From positions 1 to 32,428 of the IMG/VR virus record IMGVR_UViG_3300032006_000043: DNA of 32,428 nucleotides; one strand, 5' to 3'. The notes under the pieces are model-generated. The model saw nothing but the letters and a program-made list of their open reading frames with translations. It did no database searches and was not told the DNA's origin. Below are positions 18,509 to 26,324 of the stretch, one piece after another (within the stretch, counting starts at the first letter, position 1; each line of letters begins with the position of its first letter). Made by a program: the position numbers and the translations under genes. The DNA is from a virus.

Positions 18509-18913
18509 TTACCTTAATCTTGCTAAATTTGCTTCCAATGTTTGTGGTTGATTTACGCCTCTAATATCAAATTGAAGTTTCATGTGATAAGAATTGTTAT
18601 CATAATCAGGATCTATTTTTATAAACTCTAATCTAACTCTTGGCTCCCAATTATCAACTATATTTCCTATAACAGTTGCCATAGTTTCTGCTGTTAATGG
18701 ATCTAGAGGCTCAAATAATAAACCATATACTTGTGATCCTATTTCAGGATGAAAAGGTTTTTCAAAAGGTTGTGTTAAAATTAAATTCTTAAGGGATTGT
18801 TTTACGGCATTAACATCTAACTTTTTACCAATATCTCCTGTTACTGCATTGACATTGAAATCCATGTCAATATCAGAATAAATTCTACTTCTTTTCCCTT
18901 TTAATGTTGCCAT
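18509..18913 (-). CDS. gp25: Baseplate wedge protein gp25, 134 aa
   Basis: The length (T4 gp25: 132) and sequence fit the gp25/GpW family. The N terminus is IYSDIDMDF, followed by SLKNLILTQPFEKPFHPEIG and a VYGLLFEPLD helix. The conserved core NWEPRVRL carries the EPR motif that anchors the wedge core bundle. In T4, gp25 sits next to gp6 and gp53 and links the wedge to the sheath. It is the first gene after an exact late box (18919-18926) whose predicted start falls on its ATG, and I see no clear ribosome-binding site in the 13 bases upstream. Confidence 0.92.
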   Translation of the reverse strand: MATLKGKRSRIYSDIDMDFNVNAVTGDIGKKLDVNAVKQSLKNLILTQPFEKPFHPEIGSQVYGLLFEPLDPLTAETMATVIGNIVDNWEPRVRLEFIKIDPDYDNNSYHMKLQFDIRGVNQPQTLEANLARLR

Positions 18914-18918
18914 AATAG

Positions 18919-18926
18919 TATTTATA
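18919..18926 (-). promoter_or_regulatory. T4-type late promoter, predicted leaderless, before gp25
   Basis: TATAAATA occupies the 17-base gap between the coiled-coil gene and gp25. Six bases from the end of the box is 18913, the A of the gp25 ATG. If T4 spacing holds, the message begins at or within a base of the start codon. Confidence 0.65.
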
Positions 18927-18930
18927 CCTT

Positions 18931-19533
18931 TTAGTTACCTCTTACGAAGTTAAACCTTGTTATTTTTGCATTTAAAAAATCTTCGCCTGGCTTTCTTAAT
19001 TTTGTTCTACTTTCTATATCATATTTAGGTAATTTAAAGTCTGGAAGTTTGCCTTGTCTTAAAACTTCTCCCATTTTAATCTCTGGTGTACTACTAGGTG
19101 TTCCTGTAACAATAAAATCAACTCCTGATTTCTTTATATTGTCTACCATCTTACATAGATTTTCTAAATCAATAGCACCCTGTCTTAAAAGATCTGCAAT
19201 ATTATCAATATCAACATCATACATATTTTCCCATTTATCTTTTAATTGTTCTATTCGTTCTATTACTCTTGGGCCTTCATGTCCCCATATTAATATTAGT
19301 TTTAATAAATCTTCTACATCACTTTGGAGGCCTTGAGATGTTTTAGGAAACAATAAAGCTGGAATTGCACTTTCTATCTTACCCAATACACCATTAATTT
19401 TATCTTCAACATCATCTACAATTCCATTTAGTTTATCACCAATTTCTTCTTGTAGTGTATTTTCAATATTTGAAATAAGAGAATCTATTCCGTCTGCTAA
19501 TTCTCTCATCTGTTTACTAGGTCCGCAACTCAT
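18931..19533 (-). CDS. Coiled-coil protein between PAAR and gp25, 200 aa
   Basis: I do not recognise the family. Residues about 8-55 form a long acidic heptad helix (LADGIDSLISNIENTLQEEI). Residues 65-135 are more helices with a conserved-looking LILIWGHEGPRVIERI. The last 50 residues are basic and extended and end in ITRFNFVRGN. It has no signal peptide. It begins one base after the PAAR gene, inside the hub gene cluster, so a part in the hub, needle or tail interior is likely. It could replace one of T4's gp28, gp51 or gp29-linked hub proteins, but that is position-based inference only. Confidence 0.65.
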   Translation of the reverse strand: MSCGPSKQMRELADGIDSLISNIENTLQEEIGDKLNGIVDDVEDKINGVLGKIESAIPALLFPKTSQGLQSDVEDLLKLILIWGHEGPRVIERIEQLKDKWENMYDVDIDNIADLLRQGAIDLENLCKMVDNIKKSGVDFIVTGTPSSTPEIKMGEVLRQGKLPDFKLPKYDIESRTKLRKPGEDFLNAKITRFNFVRGN

Positions 19534-19534
19534 T

Positions 19535-19822
19535 TTATCCTCCTATATTTACGTTTCCAGAACCAGCGTTAATTGCTGAACCACAGTTAATAGCGTCGCC
19601 TTTTCTTGCAGCTGCTTTTCCGTTAATATTAACTTTACTTGAACCTGCACTTATTTTATTGCCTGAATGTGTATTAGGGCTATTTGTATGTGTTGTAACA
19701 GGATCGTCTACTCTTGCTGCTTTCAAGCTATTTGTGTAAACATTACTAGAGCCATCTTCTATTACATGAGAGCTCCATCCGGATTCTAAACACGCGTCTG
19801 TTTTTCTTGCTGCCTCTGCCAT
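19535..19822 (-). CDS. gp5.4: PAAR spike-tip protein (T4 gp5.4-like), 95 aa
   Basis: This is a short PAAR-type repeat protein. ARKTDACLESGWSSHVIEDGSSNVYTN is followed by a VDDPVTTHTNS segment and repeated ISAGSSKVNINGK and INAGSGNVNIGG strands. PAAR proteins form a sharp, metal-stabilised cone on the needle of contractile tails; T4 gp5.4 caps gp5 in this way. The residues available for metal binding are Cys and His (C11, H19 and the H residues in the TTHTNS and NTHSG segments, plus the Cys in INCGS). The gene follows gp5 by one base, exactly the expected partner position. Confidence 0.85.
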   Translation of the reverse strand: MAEAARKTDACLESGWSSHVIEDGSSNVYTNSLKAARVDDPVTTHTNSPNTHSGNKISAGSSKVNINGKAAARKGDAINCGSAINAGSGNVNIGG

Positions 19823-19823
19823 A

Positions 19824-21338
19824 TTAGTTTAAGTTTATGTTTCCTCCAGTATCAATATCAACATCTACACTAGCATCTAAGTCTAATGTACCTGTAATAT
19901 TTGTTGTCTGGTTTGCTTTATATGTTTCATTTACTGCACCATCAACTGTTTCAGTCAATGCTGCTTTAACCACTACGTTTTGATTTGATTCTGTTCTAAC
20001 TGTCATATTACCATTAGAGCCTATTGTCATTAAGCCTCCTGAACCTATTTGAACGTTAGTGCCTGCTTGGGTATAATATACTTTACCAATGTTGTTCATT
20101 ATATTTTTTGCTTGAACTATTTTTGATTCTGTAATTTGTTCTACAGAGTTTTTAGTAACAGTTAAAGTTCTATTTCCTTGAACTACAATTTCTTGAGACA
20201 TTGGATTAGCATCTGTTCCTTCTATTTCTTTATGTTCAAAGCCACCTTCATCGCCTTTACCAATAGTCATAAATCTATTTGCATTAACCAAAGTGTTTTC
20301 ATCTGTTCCAACACCTTTAATATCGTTTCCATTAATCTTTGTAATTCTATCTCCTAATATAGTTACAAAATGATCGCCTTCTATTTCTTCATATTTGTTT
20401 CCTTCTACTAGAAGTTTACAATCACCACCTATTGTTACATTAACAGCACCCTTTATAAGAACATTTTTGTCTTTAGCAACAATTTCATAATCACTTCCAA
20501 CAATTTTTTGAACTCTTGTTCCGTCTTTTTGTATTTCTCTAAATGTTCCTTGGTTGTGATACTCACTAATTCTTCCATTATTTGGTGTGTCATCTATTTC
20601 AAATACATGTCCTGATTCTGTTTCTCTTACTTTATTATATGGATATACTGAAGTTGTTTCATCAAAGTCAGGTCCTTTTTGTGCCTCTTCATCTGTTTGT
20701 GGATCAAAGTATTTTAATGTCTCAGCGCCTCTTGGGTGTGGTTCATCCCATGTCTTTGTTTCGTAATCTGCTTTTGATTTATCATCTGCTATTTTTTCTT
20801 CTTGGAAACTAGGCGCTCTTGCTGTTTTTATTTCTGTTACTCTTTGTTCCCTTTTGTTTGCTAATGATGCGTGTTCTTCTGCCTTTTTTCCTCTTGCAAG
20901 TCTTGGCAAGTCTGATTCGTTTATATCGTTCTCACCTTCTATTCCTGATTTAGGATATACACCACTAGGATCACTAAATCCATTTAAAGGTTTGCCGTTT
21001 TCATCTAAGATTTTTTCTATAGGGTGACCTGCTATTGTTCCTAAAATTATAGGTACCTGTCCATTTTCCCCATCAGCAAAAAATCCTATAACAGTTGAAC
21101 CAGGTACAATACTAGGTGTTTCCATAACACCTGAAATACCTGCACTTGTAACAGGATTCAATGGAGTCGCCCAAGGAAGATCTTCTGGAGGTAAAACTTC
21201 TTTGTTAGCAGTATGGTATCCCATAATTCTAACTTTGTATCTTCCTAATTCATAACCATCAATTCTATCTTCAACAACACCCAACCACCAATACCAGTCT
21301 GGTGAATTAAGATTTCCAAAGTTTGCTTTTTTAGCCAT
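19824..21338 (-). CDS. gp5: Baseplate hub/needle protein gp5 without lysozyme domain, 504 aa
   Basis: Residues 1-130 are the gp5/VgrG OB-fold: WWLGVVEDRIDGYELGR, YKVRIMGYH, LPPEDLPWATPLNP, and VIGFFADGENGQVPIILGT. Residues about 130-235 are charged and probably unstructured. From about 240 to the end are repeated short strands of the needle beta-helix (NVTIGGDCKLLVEGNKY, EEIEGDHFVTILGD). T4 gp5 (575 residues) carries a lysozyme domain between these two parts; here it is absent. The needle should trimerise below the gp27-like hub and carry the PAAR tip. The start overlaps the gp27-like stop by one base. Confidence 0.88.
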   Translation of the reverse strand: MAKKANFGNLNSPDWYWWLGVVEDRIDGYELGRYKVRIMGYHTANKEVLPPEDLPWATPLNPVTSAGISGVMETPSIVPGSTVIGFFADGENGQVPIILGTIAGHPIEKILDENGKPLNGFSDPSGVYPKSGIEGENDINESDLPRLARGKKAEEHASLANKREQRVTEIKTARAPSFQEEKIADDKSKADYETKTWDEPHPRGAETLKYFDPQTDEEAQKGPDFDETTSVYPYNKVRETESGHVFEIDDTPNNGRISEYHNQGTFREIQKDGTRVQKIVGSDYEIVAKDKNVLIKGAVNVTIGGDCKLLVEGNKYEEIEGDHFVTILGDRITKINGNDIKGVGTDENTLVNANRFMTIGKGDEGGFEHKEIEGTDANPMSQEIVVQGNRTLTVTKNSVEQITESKIVQAKNIMNNIGKVYYTQAGTNVQIGSGGLMTIGSNGNMTVRTESNQNVVVKAALTETVDGAVNETYKANQTTNITGTLDLDASVDVDIDTGGNINLN

Positions 21339-22711
21339 TAATCTTCACTCCCTAATGATCTACCTAAACCATTTTTAACTATTTCCAATGTCATTACATG
21401 CTCCCAAGTACCACCCAATCCCCTAGTCATTTTATGTCTTATTGCTGAAATTAAATAAGCACCAGATAAAACTTTATCAAAATGTTCTTGACCTGTAGGA
21501 TTGGAACCCCTTTCTTGAGCTGCAGGATAAAGGAATTTAATCATTGATCCTACTTCAATATCCGTTCTTCCAGGAACTTCTATTTCAAATTTTGTTGCTG
21601 CAAGTCCTAGTAAGTATGATATTCTAGTACCTTCATTAAATAAAGCATTTTCTATATTCATTGAATAGTCGTCATAATTAGCTGAATTTAAAACCTTTGA
21701 AGTTGACATGGTAAAACTATTTCTTGGTGTTCCTTGAGGTACAGGGTTACCATCATCTGTTGTCTCAAATTTAGTAAAGTCTTCCAAAGTGTCTATATAA
21801 GCTTCTCTATATTCTTTTGTTACAATATCATAACCTCTAGTAACGTTTGCATATTGTCCATTATTTTGAGATCTAACAATATCAATCGTACTAGGTATTG
21901 TTATATTAGTTATTTGATTCCATTTTGGAGGCAATACTTTACCATAAAAACTATCTCCACCTCCTCTGCCTGCAATATCCATTCCAGGAGGGTTATAAAC
22001 ATATTCTTCAAAGAAATTTTGTTTACCTTGCTTAACTAAAAACTGAACAGAAGTAAAGAAAAATTGTTTATTAGATTCATAGAATAAAAAATCTGAACCT
22101 GTTAAACTAGAGCCTTCTGATTTTCTAGTTAAATATGATAAATTATTTGCCGGCGTCCAACCGTTTGATATATATTGTATTTTTGTCTTGTGAGGTGTAT
22201 CTGTAATAAGCATAGGTGTTTTTTCTGTGCTCTCTGCAAATCTATAAACGTCTTGTTCCCTTGAATCTTTTTGAATATAATCCTCAAATATACTTGCCGC
22301 TATTTCATGTGTTGTTCCAAAAAATGGTTTACTTATTGTTGTAGCATTATTATTAATGTGTTCTTGTGATGTAAATTTTAATTTATATGTTTGCTGTCTA
22401 TCATTATTCAATATTCTTTCTTTAATTCCATAAACAAAAAAAGTTTTTGAAATTATTTGTGTTGGTTCATCATCAAAGGTTGGTGTTCTAAAACTCATAG
22501 TTAATTTTTCGGCACCTACTACGGGGAATTTTTCTATGAAATTTGTAGCATCATCAATAACACATTCTCCAGATAGAAACGGAGAATATATATCTTCGTA
22601 TAAATGTATTTCTAATACATAGTTTTCAATTTTTTCCGTCTTACCATACATACTGGTAAGAGAAAGAGATTCTTTTATTACCTCTCCTGGATTTTTAGTT
22701 GTTTCTTCCAT
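21338..22711 (-). CDS. Baseplate hub protein, gp27-like, 457 aa
   Basis: Residues 12-110 fit the first tube-like domain of gp27-type hub proteins (LSLTSMYGKTEKIENYVLEI, PFLSGECVIDDA, then YKLKFTSQEHINN). The C-terminal third has FEIEVPGRTDIEVGSMIKF, a VPGR-type strand pattern typical of VgrG/gp27 hub barrels, and ends with YLISAIRHKMTRG followed by WEHVMTLEIVKNG. T4 gp27 has 391 residues. The partner gp5 follows with a one-base overlap and gp53 precedes. A trimer capping the needle and starting the tail tube is expected. The gp27 assignment rests on pattern and gene context. Confidence 0.75.
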   Translation of the reverse strand: MEETTKNPGEVIKESLSLTSMYGKTEKIENYVLEIHLYEDIYSPFLSGECVIDDATNFIEKFPVVGAEKLTMSFRTPTFDDEPTQIISKTFFVYGIKERILNNDRQQTYKLKFTSQEHINNNATTISKPFFGTTHEIAASIFEDYIQKDSREQDVYRFAESTEKTPMLITDTPHKTKIQYISNGWTPANNLSYLTRKSEGSSLTGSDFLFYESNKQFFFTSVQFLVKQGKQNFFEEYVYNPPGMDIAGRGGGDSFYGKVLPPKWNQITNITIPSTIDIVRSQNNGQYANVTRGYDIVTKEYREAYIDTLEDFTKFETTDDGNPVPQGTPRNSFTMSTSKVLNSANYDDYSMNIENALFNEGTRISYLLGLAATKFEIEVPGRTDIEVGSMIKFLYPAAQERGSNPTGQEHFDKVLSGAYLISAIRHKMTRGLGGTWEHVMTLEIVKNGLGRSLGSED

Positions 22712-22717
22712 TTTTCA

Positions 22718-23245
22718 TTACTCAACCAATCTTTTATATTGTTGTATAAAACCTTTTAAGAAATTTTTGTGTAAGTAAAAGATTTGTCTTTTCTTATCAT
22801 TTAGTTCTTCTTCATATTGTAAATTTGTAACTGCTTGTATTTCTGCACCCGCTAGTCTTGTTGCATCCCACTCTTCAATAATGCTGGTATCTGTTGAGTT
22901 TACATAATGATGAACTGAGGTTATATTATTTGTACCATATTTATTTTTAGTATATGCTAATAAATCTCTTTGACTTCTTGCCCACTCTGTTCTAGGATTA
23001 ACAATATCATTACATATCAAAAGAATCCAATGATATTCTGATGAACCATAAAGATTGTATGCAGCTAATTCAGGTGTTTCACCGTCTTCTAAAAAATATT
23101 CTACTAAATTTGTTCTATTTTCAAAAAATTTATCTTTGTGAACTCTTCTAAAAATATCTGTTACTATTAGATTTTTTTCTTTCTTAACTCCCCCTGTATC
23201 TTCTACATAAGGATAAACCATATTTGGTAAAGTTTTAAAATACAT
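22718..23245 (-). CDS. gp53: Baseplate wedge protein gp53, 175 aa
   Basis: The sequence follows the gp53 pattern. It has VTDIFRRVHK, then VEYFLEDGETPELAAYNLYGSSEYHWILLICNDI and NPRTEWARSQRDL, and ends in a helical, basic C terminus. T4 gp53 has 196 residues and clamps wedge subunits around gp25 and gp6. The start is supported by AGGA eight bases upstream, within the last codons of the preceding gene. It lies between the tube-cap gene and the gp27-like gene. Confidence 0.88.
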   Translation of the reverse strand: MYFKTLPNMVYPYVEDTGGVKKEKNLIVTDIFRRVHKDKFFENRTNLVEYFLEDGETPELAAYNLYGSSEYHWILLICNDIVNPRTEWARSQRDLLAYTKNKYGTNNITSVHHYVNSTDTSIIEEWDATRLAGAEIQAVTNLQYEEELNDKKRQIFYLHKNFLKGFIQQYKRLVE

Positions 23246-23247
23246 TT

Positions 23248-24492
23248 TTATAATCCTGCGTCTATTCTTTCTGTATCCAGAGTTTCTAGTTCTGTAAATG
23301 CTAATTGTAATGCTATTTCTGAAGGAGCACCCTGGGTTCCTTTAATTGTTGTAAATATTCCGTCTGAACCATATGTAACTTTCATATCATTTAGAATACA
23401 TGTTGAAATTTTATGAATCCAATCATTTTCTTCATTTTTATATTTAAACATCATATTAAACTCTGAAGGATATATTAAAAACAGATCTTCCATAGACCTT
23501 TCTGGGTGCATATGGTATTTAAATTTCTTAAGTATTTCAACTATATTTTTTAATTCCACTTCGTTTCTAGGAGAAAAAACATAGTTAAATGCAAACTTTC
23601 TAAAGCCCATTGATTTAAATAATTGTTCCTTAAATGGATTAGCTACTTCTTTTGTTGCCGATTCCATTGCTCCGGCAAAATCGGCATCAGCTCCTAACGC
23701 TTTAGGAAGTGAAGCAGCTGCACCTATTACCCCTCTAGCACCAAACCGTCTCATTTCATCAGATCCAAAACTTCCATCTGGATTTTCTAATACTTGTGCT
23801 AAACTTACTCTACCACTGCCTGGCATTCCTGCAAGACCTAAATTAGTTTCTGTCCATTGAGCACTATATTGTGAGGTTTGAGATGTTGGAATATGTAATT
23901 GTATTGCATCTAATAATCTTACTGTTGATGTAGAGTGTACATTATCGGATAATACCTGTGCTGCTTTGATACCCGTATAAGCTGTAGCTAAAGGTGTTCT
24001 GAAAACGCCTTGTCCGCCTGTAACCATCTGAGATGCCGCTGGTCCAAAAGTTGTTCCTGACATCAGACCTGTTGCTGCTGCAACATCTTTTGCTGTTTCA
24101 CTTTTTGTTCTATTTTCATTTGTGTACCACTCATTTTTTTCATTTTGAGCTTCTAAAAAATCTTTTCTGGCGTTCTCATCTCCTGCTGCATGGGCCTGCA
24201 TTGATTTTTCCATCAAGTTGTGTGCCGCTTTGGATTGTTCCCTTGCATTTATTTTAAAAATAATACTATTAGGTTGGCTGTCTGTACCTATATCTTGAGG
24301 ATATCTATATGTATTGGGAGCAATAGACATTTTCCTGGGGCTATCTCTCCATTCTTGTTTTCCTTCTTTTGCTTTTTTATGAGTTGCAGTTTCATAGGTA
24401 TTAATGTTTGCCCTATTCCAAATTTGATCCTGGGTAACCTCTTCTAAGATTCCTTGCTCTTCTCCTGTTTTGCTGTCTGTAAACCAGCCCAT
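23248..24492 (-). CDS. Baseplate tail-tube cap/initiator (gp48/gp54-type), 414 aa
   Basis: The C-terminal 130 residues fit the tail-tube-like fold of T4 gp48/gp54. FAFNYVFSPRNEVELKNIVEILKKFKYHMHPE is followed by FLIYPSEFNMMFKYK, then WIHKISTCILNDMKVTYG and IALQLAFTELETL. The N-terminal 250 residues are charged, then small-residue-rich, and probably line the hub. I favour gp48 from size and position, but gp48 and gp54 are related and I cannot separate them by eye. The start has AGGAG seven bases upstream. It is the first gene of the leftward arm, and its ATG lies inside the late box of the opposite arm. Confidence 0.75.
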   Translation of the reverse strand: MGWFTDSKTGEEQGILEEVTQDQIWNRANINTYETATHKKAKEGKQEWRDSPRKMSIAPNTYRYPQDIGTDSQPNSIIFKINAREQSKAAHNLMEKSMQAHAAGDENARKDFLEAQNEKNEWYTNENRTKSETAKDVAAATGLMSGTTFGPAASQMVTGGQGVFRTPLATAYTGIKAAQVLSDNVHSTSTVRLLDAIQLHIPTSQTSQYSAQWTETNLGLAGMPGSGRVSLAQVLENPDGSFGSDEMRRFGARGVIGAAASLPKALGADADFAGAMESATKEVANPFKEQLFKSMGFRKFAFNYVFSPRNEVELKNIVEILKKFKYHMHPERSMEDLFLIYPSEFNMMFKYKNEENDWIHKISTCILNDMKVTYGSDGIFTTIKGTQGAPSEIALQLAFTELETLDTERIDAGL

Positions 24493-24532
24493 ATAAATAC
24501 TCCTGAAAGTGTTCTTTCTGTTATTTATATGG
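24489..24532. promoter_or_regulatory. Mirror-image divergent late promoter
   Basis: An 11-bp inverted repeat, CCATATAAATA (24489-24499) and TATTTATATGG (24522-24532), holds an exact TATAAATA on each strand: plus at 24492-24499, minus at 24529-24522. Each box overlaps the ATG of the gene transcribed the other way. Predicted starts are near 24505 (plus) and 24516 (minus), so the two transcripts would overlap by about 12 bases. The centre is a smaller inverted repeat, GAAAG-TGTT-CTTTC (24505-24518). Confidence 0.8.
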
Positions 24533-24975
24533 TTTATGTCAAAGAAATTTACAAAGGAAGGTTTATTCCTAAAAATATAATAAAGTACTTAGGAAATCCT
24601 TCGAACATAATTTATAGATCTAGTTATGAATTAAAATTCATGAACTGGTGTGATCAAAACGAATCTGTTATAGGTTGGGTATCAGAAGAAATAGCAATTC
24701 CATATCGCAACCCATTGGATAGAAAAGTACACAAATATATGGTTGATTTTTATGCTGAGATTAAACAGCCTGACAATAAAGTAAAGAAATATCTTATAGA
24801 AGTAAAACCAGAACGCTTTACAAAACCCCCGGAAAAAAGAAGAAAGACTAAAAGGTATTTACAAGAGGTTGCACAGTACGGAGTAAACGAAGCAAAGTGG
24901 AAAAGTGCTAAACAATTTTGTAAAAAACAAGGAATAGAATTTTTAATTATAACTGAAAAAGACCTTCGTATTTAA
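24529..24975 (+). CDS. gp4: Head-completion nuclease-fold protein gp4, 148 aa
   Basis: The protein matches T4 gp4, which repairs or completes DNA-filled heads before tail joining and has a restriction-nuclease-like (TnsA) fold. It begins VYVKEIYKGRF, then IIYRSSYELKFMNWCDQN with E34, HKYMVDFYAEI with D73, and YLIEVKPERF with E91-V-K93. These together form the E, D, ExK nuclease signature. A longer reading from 24454 would run through the opposite gene and both promoter boxes, so I take the ATG at 24529. The transcript from the plus-strand late box would have a leader of about 24 bases. Confidence 0.88.
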   Translation: MVYVKEIYKGRFIPKNIIKYLGNPSNIIYRSSYELKFMNWCDQNESVIGWVSEEIAIPYRNPLDRKVHKYMVDFYAEIKQPDNKVKKYLIEVKPERFTKPPEKRRKTKRYLQEVAQYGVNEAKWKSAKQFCKKQGIEFLIITEKDLRI

Positions 24976-24983
24976 TATAAATA
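24976..24983 (+). promoter_or_regulatory. T4-type late promoter, predicted leaderless, before the 24990 gene
   Basis: TATAAATA begins immediately after the gp4 stop codon. The predicted start, six bases past the box, is 24989, one base before the ATG at 24990. No ribosome-binding site fits between the two. Confidence 0.65.
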
Positions 24984-24989
24984 CATTAT

Positions 24990-25601
24990 ATGGCTAATCC
25001 ATTTCAAGAAATAAAAGCAGAGGCAGGCGGGCAAAACAGATCTGCTGATTGGTATATGAAAGCTGTTAGGGAATATGCTAACACTATTAATACACCTGTT
25101 GAAGTTTTTAATTCAGGTATAGGCGAGTTTGTTAATACTTTAGATGTAGGTTATATGTACATGTTTAGATATAAACCAAAGACAGCAGCTAAAATGAAAT
25201 ATTACGATACTTTTCCATTAGTACTAATGTCAGAACCTTTACCAAATGGATTTAGCGCAATCAATTTACACTATCTAGCACCGTTAGTAAGAGCAGATTT
25301 ATTAACAAAACTACTAGGAAGAACAAGAGACGAAGACATAAATAGAGAGACAAAGGCAGCTTCTGATTGGAGAATAATTCAAAATTTTATGAGATTTCCA
25401 GAAGTTAGGCCTTCTATTAAAAGATATTTGGTTGATCAAATGCAAGGAAAAATGTTAAAAATACATCAAGAACATTGGAGAGCAGCGATAATGTTACCTG
25501 TTCATAATTTTGTAGGAGCAGGTCCTAGTACAGTTTGGAGAGATAGTAATAAAAGACCCGAAAGAAAACCGCCTACAGGTGGTTCATTAGGAGGACTATA
25601 A
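24990..25601 (+). CDS. Conserved hypothetical virion/assembly protein, 203 aa
   Basis: I do not recognise a named family. The protein starts MANPFQEIKAEAG and contains SADWYMKAVREYAN. A beta-rich middle reads YMYMFRYKPK, then YYDTFPLVLMSEPLPNGFSAINLHYL. The C-terminal half is helical and basic, followed by a Gly/Pro/Arg-rich tail. The segment YYDTFPL...GFSAINLHYL resembles a small beta-barrel and is, as I recall, conserved in marine T4-like phages near gp4. It lies between the head-completion and tube-like genes, so it may act at the head-tail junction or in tail assembly. It ends three bases before the next gene and includes that gene's AGGAGG site. Confidence 0.7.
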   Translation: MANPFQEIKAEAGGQNRSADWYMKAVREYANTINTPVEVFNSGIGEFVNTLDVGYMYMFRYKPKTAAKMKYYDTFPLVLMSEPLPNGFSAINLHYLAPLVRADLLTKLLGRTRDEDINRETKAASDWRIIQNFMRFPEVRPSIKRYLVDQMQGKMLKIHQEHWRAAIMLPVHNFVGAGPSTVWRDSNKRPERKPPTGGSLGGL

Positions 25602-25604
25602 TAA

Positions 25605-26294
25605 ATGGCACAATATCCTAAAAGAAGAGATATAGGCAGACATGGATTGGCAGGTACACCTGCAAAATCAAATCTAGAACAATTTAAATCTCAATTTGCA
25701 ACTTCTGATTTAGCGAGAACAGAAAGATTTGAATGTGAGTTTCATTTTCCATCAGGAATTGTAAATAGTGATGAAAAACAACAATCAATGATTGCATGTG
25801 AAGAAGTACAAATACCTGGTATGGTATTACAAAACAAAGAAATGCCTATAGGATCATGGACTTTTTATAGAAATAATAATATGGGTTTTTTAGGAAACGA
25901 AATAAATTTTACGTTTTTGACAGATAATAATTGGGAATTAAGAGGTATTTTTGAAAGGTGGATAGACCTTTGTGTAGGTACCACATCAAAAGAAATTGAA
26001 TTTCCAGATAACTGTCATGGAATAATAGACATTAAAACTATAGACAGACAAGATAATGTAACTGCTTATTGGAAGTTATATGAATGTATGCCTAGAGTTT
26101 TAAATTTAATACCGATGGGAGCAGGAAATGTAGGTGTTGCGAGAACATCAATGATTGTAACCTCGGCATATTGGGAATCTTTAGATGTTGCTGTAGAACT
26201 TGGAACACTTAGCAGCACACCAACATCTAAACCAAAGAACGAAGCCGTAAGTAAAAGTCCTCAAAGGGACCGTGTCGGCAGAACAATAGACTAG
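25605..26294 (+). CDS. Tail-tube-fold protein (gp19/gp54-like), 229 aa
   Basis: The pattern fits the contractile-tail tube family. SDLARTERFECEFHFPS forms the first strand, then CEEVQIPGM with the usual tilt before a WTFYR strand. INFTFLTDNNWELRGIFERWIDL corresponds to gp19's TVTVMND...RQKFVDW region. It closes with YWKLYECMPRVLNLIPMG and SMIVTSAYWE. At 229 residues it is longer than T4 gp19 (163), with an added N terminus and a Ser/Pro-rich tail. With gp26 next to it, a baseplate-proximal tube ring (gp54-like initiator) is more likely than the main tube. AGGAGG ten bases upstream supports the start. Confidence 0.7.
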   Translation: MAQYPKRRDIGRHGLAGTPAKSNLEQFKSQFATSDLARTERFECEFHFPSGIVNSDEKQQSMIACEEVQIPGMVLQNKEMPIGSWTFYRNNNMGFLGNEINFTFLTDNNWELRGIFERWIDLCVGTTSKEIEFPDNCHGIIDIKTIDRQDNVTAYWKLYECMPRVLNLIPMGAGNVGVARTSMIVTSAYWESLDVAVELGTLSSTPTSKPKNEAVSKSPQRDRVGRTID

Positions 26295-26324
26295 GTAATT
26301 ATTAATATAATATAGGAGAAAAAT

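Noticed and set aside
24454-24528. 25-codon upstream extension of gp4
   Set aside because: It runs through the opposite gene's start and both late boxes and has no match to gp4; the ATG at 24529 fits the family N terminus.
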